A stretch of DNA of 10,923 nucleotides from Deltaproteobacteria bacterium (lineage in GTDB: Bacteria; Desulfobacterota; DSM-4660; Desulfatiglandales; Desulfatiglandaceae): assembly GCA_019307165.1 (NCBI GenBank), contig JAFDKD010000048.1, forward strand, positions 1 to 10,923, read 5' to 3'. Numbering within the stretch: the first letter of the stretch is position 1; every line of letters begins with the position of its first letter. The notes below the pieces were generated by a model. It did not search any database. It was not told the DNA's origin and saw only the letters and a list, made by a program, of their open reading frames with translations. A program made the translations under genes and the position numbers. This document shows, one piece after another, positions 5,677 through 10,923 of this stretch.

Positions 5677-8600
5677 GTGACACGCCCGAAAGATCGTCTG
5701 CAAAAGGTCATTGTCATCGGTGCAACGCCGGCGGGAATCGCCGCCACCAATAAACTGGGGGAACTGGGCATTCCGGTCACCCTGGTGGATTCCGACCCCG
5801 ACCTGAATGAAAAACTGTCCCGGCCGGAATGGAACCTCGGCTCGGGCGTCAGCCTCAACTATGCCCACAGGCCGGGTCTGATCCGTATTCTGCGGAATCA
5901 GAACATCCGCTGCATGTTGCCGGCTGAAGTAACCTCGATTAAGCACATGCCCCAGGGATTTCGCGTCCGTCTCGTGCGTGAGGTGACGTTTGTCGATCCC
6001 GAGCGGTGCACACTGTGCGGGCGATGCGTCGAAGTCTGCCCGGTGGCCACGCCGGACGGCCTGATACCCATCCAACACAGCAGCCGCATGGCCCTTCCCG
6101 GTCGACCTGTCATTGACAAGCGTCAGCAACCTCCGTGCCAGGCCGACTGTCCGTTGGGGGTAAATGCCCAGGCCTATGTGGCCCTTGCCCAGGCCGGACG
6201 GTTTCACGAAGCGCTCGAGGTGGTCCGGCGGGACAATGTGCTGCCCGGAATCTGCGGCAGGGTCTGCACCCATCCCTGCGAGGCCGCCTGCCGGAGAGGC
6301 GAGTTGGACGAACCGATTTCAATCAAGGATATAAAACGCTTTCTGGCCGATTACGAGCTTTCGCATCCCGGTCAGACGGAACCCCGACCGGGCATAGCCA
6401 GGATCGAAAAGGCGGCGGTGGTCGGATCGGGACCGGCCGGCCTTGCCGCCGCGGCTGACCTCGCCAGGCGGGGATATCAGGTAACCCTGTTCGAAAAGGA
6501 AGCCGAGGCCGGCGGATTGCTCAGATACGGCATCGGTCCGCACCGCCTGCCCAGGGATATTCTGGACAATGAAATCGACCGGATTCGAGACATGGGCGTT
6601 CAACTGGTCTGTTCCCACCCGGTGGACCTGCCGGACGGTCTCGAAGCCCTGAAAGAAAATTACGATGCCGTGATTCTGGCCCTGGGAACATGGCGCGACC
6701 GAGAGCTGGGCGCGCCGGGAGAGTCCCTGGAAGGGGTGGAAGGCTGCCTCTCTTTCCTGGGCCGCGTGTACCGCGGAGAAATTGACGAGTTGCGCGAAAA
6801 CACGGCCGTTATCGGCGACGGAAACGCCGCATTCGACCTGGCGCGCATTCTCAAGCGGATGGGCGCGCAGGTGACCCTGTTGTCCTGGTTTCCCGAGGAA
6901 CTGATTCCCGCCGACAAGGACGAGATGCGGGAGGCCGTTGAGGAAGGAATAAGTGTCAAAGACAGCCTGCAGGTGGTGGCATTTGAAGGCCGGGACGGCC
7001 GGCTGACCCATGTGCGCTGCAAACCGACCCGGCCGGGTGAGCCTGACGCCCAGGGAATCCCCTGGCCGAAGATCGTACCGGGAAGCAAGGCCTTCGACCT
7101 CTCGTTCGACCGGGTGTTTGTAGCCATAGGCCAGACGGGCGCGTTTGACGGCCAACCGCAAGTGGGCGCTTTGAAACTGACCCCGGGCGGCACTATTCAG
7201 ACGGACGAGGACCATCGAACAGGCGTTGACGGCATCTACGCGGCGGGCGATACGGCAAGCGGCCCCACCACCGTCGTTGAATCCATGGCTTCGGGGCGTG
7301 CGGCGGCCCGCACGGTTCACCGGGACCTGAGCGGGGAGACTGAAACGGATGGATTGCCCTACCGGCCGTCGGACAGGGATTTTCCCGATATCCCCTCGGA
7401 TATTCCTTCCCTGGCAAGGCCCACCATGCCGGAGCGGCAGCCTGCGGCCAGAATGGAAAATTTTTCAGAGGTGGCGTTGGGGCTCCGCCAAAGTCAGGTT
7501 GTCTCGGAGGGAGAACGATGCCTTCAATGCGGCATCTGCTCCGAATGCCTGCTTTGCGCCGAGGCCTGCAGCGACATCGGCGCTATCCGGCACGACGATA
7601 GGCCGCAGGAGGTGATCGAGCACGGAGGCGTGGTGATTATCGCGGACCCGTCCCTTGCGCCTCCGGTAAAAGGTGAAGACGTGATCCGCGCATACGGCCC
7701 CAAGGCGGCCAAATCGGACGCCTCCGCCATGATCACCCGGGGTTTTTCGGCCGCTGCCAAGGCCATGGTTCTCCTGGGTGAAACGTCGAATCGGCTCAAG
7801 GGGCACGGAGTCTCGTTTTCGCCGCCCGATCCCCAGCTTTCCCCGGAGACGCGTATCGGTGTCTTTGTCTGCCAGTGCAACAGCGCTTATGGATGGTCGG
7901 GCGATTTTGACGAATATGTCGGCGGGTTGACGGAACACCCGGATGTGGTCCACGCGGAAGTCATGCTTTCCGCATGCATACCCGAAGGCTCCGGACTCAT
8001 TTTGAGGACGATTCGGGAAAAGGGCATTACACGGGTCGCCCTGGCCTCCTGTGTGTGCTGCCCGCTCGATTTTGTCTGCAGCGCATGCACAGAGCAACGG
8101 AGTCGACTGAAAGAAGCGTTGTTTACAGGCACGGGGATCAGCCGGGCCATGATCGAGACCTGCAACATGCGGGGTGAAGTTCTCCCCTTTCTGAAATCGG
8201 ACGGGGCCATTGCCTTTCGTCGTTTTAAAGGCCTGATCGATCGATCCATCGAGCGGGCCAAGCGCATCCAACCGCTCCCCATGCCGGCGCGAACCTACAA
8301 TTTCACCACCGCGGTCGTCGGGGAATCGGAATCGGCCATAACCAGCGCCCGTTATCTGGCACAGGCCGGGTTCGAGGTATTCATGTTCGGGACGCCCCGG
8401 CAACCGCTGTCGGACATTCAAATCCACCCCAACATCCATTGCTTCGAAAAATCGGCTGTCCGGGGCATCAGCGGGACCCTCGGTGATTTTCAGCTGTTTG
8501 TCGAATCCGACGGATTTTCACAAGTGCTTCAGGTGGGCGCCGTCATCATGGGGGAAAAATCCCGTCACCTGACACCCTACGTGCCCCAGGAAGGTCTGCC

Positions 8601-9036
8601 CAGCCGCATTGTCGCATCGGCTATGCAGGAGCGCGGCGTGCCCGGCATCCCCTTTCTTTATCCCGGCACCACCTCCATTTCCGGGCTGTTTCTGGCCAGT
8701 CCGCCCGGCATCCATGTATCCGAACGCAGAAAGGGCGCGGCGGCCGCCGTGCTCGCGGCGGCCGTCATGCCTCAAGGGCCACGGCCCAGCAGGGGATATA
8801 CCGTAGTGGTGTCCAAAGACGTCTGCCGCGGCTGCGGCCGATGCATGGCGGTTTGCCCATACCAGGCGGTAACTTTCAAGGAAAATGAGGTAGGCGGCTG
8901 GTATGCGGTGGTCGATGAGGCCTTGTGCAAGGGCTGCGGCAACTGTATTTCGGTGTGCCCGTCAAACGCGGCGGACAGCCCTTATCGGGACCAGGCCTTT
9001 TTAGAGGGAATACTGGAAGAGGTCCTCGTGCAGTGA
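5677..9036 (+). CDS. Giant HdrA-GltD/NfnB-HdrA fusion, NAD(P)H- and Fe-S-dependent flavoprotein
   Basis: A 1119-residue soluble redox protein. Domains in order: (1) HdrA-like FAD half, with a loosened dinucleotide motif GATPAG at 15-20; (2) ferredoxin motif C111, C114, C117, C121; (3) GltD/NfnB-type Fe-S domain C154, C158, C193, C197, C201, C205; (4) GltD FAD site GSGPAG at 250-255 with E273; (5) nucleotide site GDGNAA at 380-385, and GD at 524-525; (6) Cys-rich C615-C631 (CLQCGICSECLLCAEAC); (7) HdrA N-domain-like part about 725-835 with C732, C734, C767, C792, C794, C795, C801, C804, C829; (8) a degenerate second Rossmann segment, GESESA at 882-887; (9) two ferredoxin motifs, C1050-C1060 and C1084-C1094. 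The likely role (inference) is exchanging electrons between NAD(P)H, ferredoxin from KOR and the downstream Hdr protein, possibly by flavin bifurcation or confurcation. The start is GTG 5677 with AGGGG at 5665-5669. I recall such proteins being called HdrL in sulfate reducers. Confidence 0.85.
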   Translation: MTRPKDRLQKVIVIGATPAGIAATNKLGELGIPVTLVDSDPDLNEKLSRPEWNLGSGVSLNYAHRPGLIRILRNQNIRCMLPAEVTSIKHMPQGFRVRLVREVTFVDPERCTLCGRCVEVCPVATPDGLIPIQHSSRMALPGRPVIDKRQQPPCQADCPLGVNAQAYVALAQAGRFHEALEVVRRDNVLPGICGRVCTHPCEAACRRGELDEPISIKDIKRFLADYELSHPGQTEPRPGIARIEKAAVVGSGPAGLAAAADLARRGYQVTLFEKEAEAGGLLRYGIGPHRLPRDILDNEIDRIRDMGVQLVCSHPVDLPDGLEALKENYDAVILALGTWRDRELGAPGESLEGVEGCLSFLGRVYRGEIDELRENTAVIGDGNAAFDLARILKRMGAQVTLLSWFPEELIPADKDEMREAVEEGISVKDSLQVVAFEGRDGRLTHVRCKPTRPGEPDAQGIPWPKIVPGSKAFDLSFDRVFVAIGQTGAFDGQPQVGALKLTPGGTIQTDEDHRTGVDGIYAAGDTASGPTTVVESMASGRAAARTVHRDLSGETETDGLPYRPSDRDFPDIPSDIPSLARPTMPERQPAARMENFSEVALGLRQSQVVSEGERCLQCGICSECLLCAEACSDIGAIRHDDRPQEVIEHGGVVIIADPSLAPPVKGEDVIRAYGPKAAKSDASAMITRGFSAAAKAMVLLGETSNRLKGHGVSFSPPDPQLSPETRIGVFVCQCNSAYGWSGDFDEYVGGLTEHPDVVHAEVMLSACIPEGSGLILRTIREKGITRVALASCVCCPLDFVCSACTEQRSRLKEALFTGTGISRAMIETCNMRGEVLPFLKSDGAIAFRRFKGLIDRSIERAKRIQPLPMPARTYNFTTAVVGESESAITSARYLAQAGFEVFMFGTPRQPLSDIQIHPNIHCFEKSAVRGISGTLGDFQLFVESDGFSQVLQVGAVIMGEKSRHLTPYVPQEGLPSRIVASAMQERGVPGIPFLYPGTTSISGLFLASPPGIHVSERRKGAAAAVLAAAVMPQGPRPSRGYTVVVSKDVCRGCGRCMAVCPYQAVTFKENEVGGWYAVVDEALCKGCGNCISVCPSNAADSPYRDQAFLEGILEEVLVQ

Positions 9037-9191
9037 GGAACCGGCTCGAACTTCCGTGGCCGCATAGGCGGATAACGCCGGCCCCGTTTCGCGGGATGTT
9101 TGACCGGCCCACAGGACCAGCCTTCGCTAAAGGGCAGCTTCGGCGCGGCAGGCCGGGTTTTTCAAACGGAATAGCATACGGATAGCTACTG
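9037..9191. other. Intergenic gap between the two Hdr genes
   Basis: A 155-base G+C-rich gap, unlike the AT-rich gaps around korD, korA and korC. Small inverted patches such as GGCG-GATAA-CGCC are present, but I see no promoter, terminator or small gene that I can support. The second Hdr gene is therefore probably read from the same transcript. Confidence 0.4.
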
Positions 9192-10775
9192 ATGACTGAT
9201 TTTAAAATTGTTTTTTTTGTGTGCAACTGGGGCCCCCATGCGGCCTATCAAACCCTTCAGGATACGGAAGCCGATATCCCCGGGGAGGTGAGCATGGTCC
9301 GAATTCCATGCTCCGGGAGGATCAGCAAGGCACTCCTGTTCAAGCCCTTTGAAATGGGCGCCGACGGTGTGGCGCTCATCGGTTGTGAATCCGGGACGTG
9401 CCGTTACGGGTCGGGGACCCTTAATGCCCAAACCAATGTCGAGGATACCCGGGGAATACTGGAACTTCTGGGCCTCGGCGAAAATCGCCTCCGCTTCGCA
9501 ACGTTCATGCCGGACGAGTCGGCCCCCCTGCTCAAGTTCATGACGGAATTCAGAGACGAAATCATGTCCCTGGGTAAAAGCCCGGTCACCCCTCCGGCCA
9601 AGACGCCGGCTTTCAGCGATATCCGGGATCAGGTCAAACAGGTGGTGGCCGCCCACGATGTCTACGCTTGTCAGGACTGCGGCAAGTGCTCCTCGGCCTG
9701 CCCGTTGACCCTTGTGGGCAAGCCCTTTTCCCCGCGGGCCATTGCCAACAGTATCATTGCCGGAGACATAGGGTCGGAACAGCTTCTGAAAGATGTCTGG
9801 TCCTGCCTCACCTGCGGACTGTGCTACGACCGATGCCCTTCGGCCGTAAACTTTCCCCAATTCATACGGGAAATTCGCATTCTGATGAAACAGGCAGGCT
9901 TTACCGGATTGGACGTTCACGGCGGTTTCCTTCAATCCCTCATGCGCACCATGGCGTCGGAAGACCTTAATATACGCCACTGGGACTGGCTCCCCGACGA
10001 CATACGGCTGGACCCCCAAAGCAAACGCGTCTTTTTCGGGGGCTGCGCCCCCTATTTCGATCTCTTTTTCAGGAAGTACCTGGGCGTAAAGACCCGGAGC
10101 ATCTTGGAAGACAGTCTCCGCCTGCTCAATTTCTTCGACATTTTCCCATCGGTGTTCGATGGCGAGCGCTGCTGCGGCCACGATGTTTTGTGGTCGGGGG
10201 ACAGGGAAAACTACCTCAGACTGGCGAAACTGAACACCGAAGCCATGCATGACGCGGGCATCGAGGAGTTGATTACGGCCTGCCCCGAGTGTTACTGGAC
10301 CTTTTCGCGCGATTACCCGGAGCAGGGCGTGGAGGTCAATTTCAAGGTCACGCATCTATACGACCTTCTGGAATCCGAGATCGACAAGGGTGCTGTGGGG
10401 TTCAAGAACCTGGACCGGAAAATCACCTTCCAGGATCCGTGCAGGCTCAGCCGGCTGCAGGATCGCTCGGGACTCCCGCGGAAGCTTATCAGCCGCCTGG
10501 ATACGGCGGGCTTTACCGAAATGAAGGATTACGGCGCCAGCGGCATCTGCTGCGGGAACAGCGCGTGGATCGGGTGCGATTCCTTCAGCAAGGCCCTTCA
10601 GGTAAAGCGGCTGGGGCAGGCCCACGATACGGGCAGCGATCTGCTGGTAACGGCTTGCCCCAAGTGCCAGATTCACCTGCGGTGCGCCATGGAGGACCCC
10701 TTTCGGGGGGAGGAACTGGATATGGAGGTCGCGGACCTGACCAATGTGTTGGCTCGGACCATTCAATGGGAATAA
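9192..10775 (+). CDS. MvhD-HdrC-HdrB fusion, disulfide reductase-type subunit
   Basis: A 527-residue soluble protein that joins three modules usually found separately. Residues 1 to about 115 are MvhD/FlpD-like, with C11 (FFVCNW), C40 (PCSGR), and C65 and C70 (GCESGTCRYGSG), expected to hold a [2Fe-2S] cluster. The usual second Cys of the CxWC motif is Gly here. Residues 155-216 are HdrC-like with two [4Fe-4S] motifs: C160, C163, C166, C170 and C205, C208, C211, C215. Residues 278-495 are HdrB-like with two full CCG domains: C285, C327-C328, C364, C367 and C417, C453-C454, C489, C492. In known HdrB these Cys hold two non-cubane [4Fe-4S] clusters that cleave disulfides. MvhD normally links HdrA to an electron donor, so the partner is probably the large fusion upstream. 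No membrane segment is present, so quinone coupling is unlikely. The physiological disulfide is unknown; a DsrC-like protein is one candidate. The start ATG 9192 fits the MvhD N-terminus, but no strong Shine-Dalgarno is seen. I recall HdrF being used for similar fusions. Confidence 0.85.
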   Translation: MTDFKIVFFVCNWGPHAAYQTLQDTEADIPGEVSMVRIPCSGRISKALLFKPFEMGADGVALIGCESGTCRYGSGTLNAQTNVEDTRGILELLGLGENRLRFATFMPDESAPLLKFMTEFRDEIMSLGKSPVTPPAKTPAFSDIRDQVKQVVAAHDVYACQDCGKCSSACPLTLVGKPFSPRAIANSIIAGDIGSEQLLKDVWSCLTCGLCYDRCPSAVNFPQFIREIRILMKQAGFTGLDVHGGFLQSLMRTMASEDLNIRHWDWLPDDIRLDPQSKRVFFGGCAPYFDLFFRKYLGVKTRSILEDSLRLLNFFDIFPSVFDGERCCGHDVLWSGDRENYLRLAKLNTEAMHDAGIEELITACPECYWTFSRDYPEQGVEVNFKVTHLYDLLESEIDKGAVGFKNLDRKITFQDPCRLSRLQDRSGLPRKLISRLDTAGFTEMKDYGASGICCGNSAWIGCDSFSKALQVKRLGQAHDTGSDLLVTACPKCQIHLRCAMEDPFRGEELDMEVADLTNVLARTIQWE

Positions 10776-10790
10776 TGTCCATTCTGGACA
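10776..10790 (+). promoter_or_regulatory. Short hairpin directly after the last stop codon
   Basis: TGTCCA (10776-10781), TTC, TGGACA (10785-10790) is a perfect 6-bp stem starting at the base after the stop codon. No T-run follows, so it is more likely a 3'-end stabilising or repeat-border element than an intrinsic terminator. Confidence 0.3.
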
Positions 10791-10793
10791 GGT

Positions 10794-10819
10794 TTCAGGT
10801 GTCAGTGTTCAGGTGTCAG
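10794..10819 (+). repeat. Tandem 12-mer TTCAGGTGTCAG
   Basis: TTCAGGTGTCAG occurs at 10794-10805 and again at 10808-10819, a period of 14 bases. From memory, similar GGTGTCAG/TTCAGG strings are common intergenic repeats in several environmental proteobacterial and Desulfobacterota genomes. No coding function is seen. Confidence 0.5.
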
Positions 10820-10897
10820 CGGGGCTTCCGGCCAGGGGGCGGCTAGTTTGATCGGAGAAGAAACGTTCCCTTGTCCCCATAAGCTTCCACCCAGCTT

Positions 10898-10915
10898 CCC
10901 CCTTTTTAAAGGGGG
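10898..10915. terminator. Strong stem-loop, possible terminator or dispersed repeat edge
   Basis: CCCCCTTT (10898-10905), TT, AAAGGGGG (10908-10915) is a perfect 8-bp stem, preceded by AGCTTCC repeated at 10882-10888 and 10893-10899. Similar CCCCCTTTTTAAAGGGGG strings recur between genes in many bacterial genomes as MITE- or REP-like elements (from memory). It can end transcription of the kor-hdr cluster as a GC-rich hairpin, but no T-run follows within the window. It is cut off by the window end. Confidence 0.4.
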
Positions 10916-10923
10916 ATCGAGGG

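Noticed and set aside
6319..7320. Minus-strand frame of 333 residues inside the large fusion gene
   Set aside because: Shadow of the GltD-like module, which has intact FAD and nucleotide motifs on the plus strand.
9186..10355. Minus-strand frame of 389 residues opposite the MvhD-HdrCB gene
   Set aside because: Antisense to a gene with eight ferredoxin-type and ten CCG-type Cys ligands in place; it has no motif of its own.
10776..10790. Intrinsic terminator right after the last stop
   Set aside because: The 6-bp stem is not followed by a T-run, so it is listed only as a hairpin.
1..10923. CRISPR array, tRNA, rRNA, prophage or IS transposase
   Set aside because: No regularly spaced direct repeats, no cloverleaf or rRNA-like sequence, and no transposase, integrase or phage protein motifs were seen on either strand.

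Overview
The window looks like a piece of an anaerobic bacterial chromosome, most likely a Desulfobacterota (sulfate-reducer or syntroph type) genome. That call rests on gene content: a KorDABC-type 2-oxoacid:ferredoxin oxidoreductase followed by two very large Hdr-type (heterodisulfide reductase-like) redox proteins. No rRNA, tRNA or phylogenetic marker is present, so the taxon is an inference.

Left part (1-2140), lower in G+C than the rest: the 3' end of a TPR-repeat gene (+), open at the window edge, then a convergent AAA+/DUF4143 ATPase gene (-). The short gap between them carries a sequence that resembles dispersed repeats linked to REP-associated tyrosine transposases. Next is a 544-base intergenic region with a possible minus-strand promoter for the ATPase, three copies of the 9-mer GGGGGTATC (two as a perfect inverted repeat), a plus-strand TTGACA/TATAAT promoter, and a leader of about 150 bases with possible alternative stems and a 15-base palindrome over the korD ribosome-binding site.

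Main part (2527-10775), one co-directional cluster: korD (two-cluster ferredoxin), korA, korB and korC form a complete 2-oxoacid:ferredoxin oxidoreductase, by sequence closest to the 2-oxoglutarate type. Two bases after korC comes a 1119-residue fusion of HdrA-like halves wrapped around a GltD/NfnB-like NAD(P)H:flavin module, with many iron-sulfur motifs. After a 155-base gap comes a 527-residue MvhD-HdrC-HdrB fusion with two intact CCG (non-cubane cluster) domains.

Working model (inference): the oxidoreductase exchanges electrons with ferredoxin. The HdrA/GltD fusion joins ferredoxin and NAD(P)H through flavin chemistry (bifurcation or confurcation). The MvhD-HdrCB protein connects this to a disulfide/thiol couple, for example a DsrC-like or other thiol protein. 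All parts appear soluble. I recall the names HdrL and HdrF being used for comparable large proteins in sulfate reducers, but I could not check that here.

Right edge (10776-10923): a small hairpin directly after the last stop, a tandem 12-mer repeat, and a strong CCCCCTTT/AAAGGGGG stem-loop that looks like the edge of a dispersed intergenic repeat and may also end transcription.
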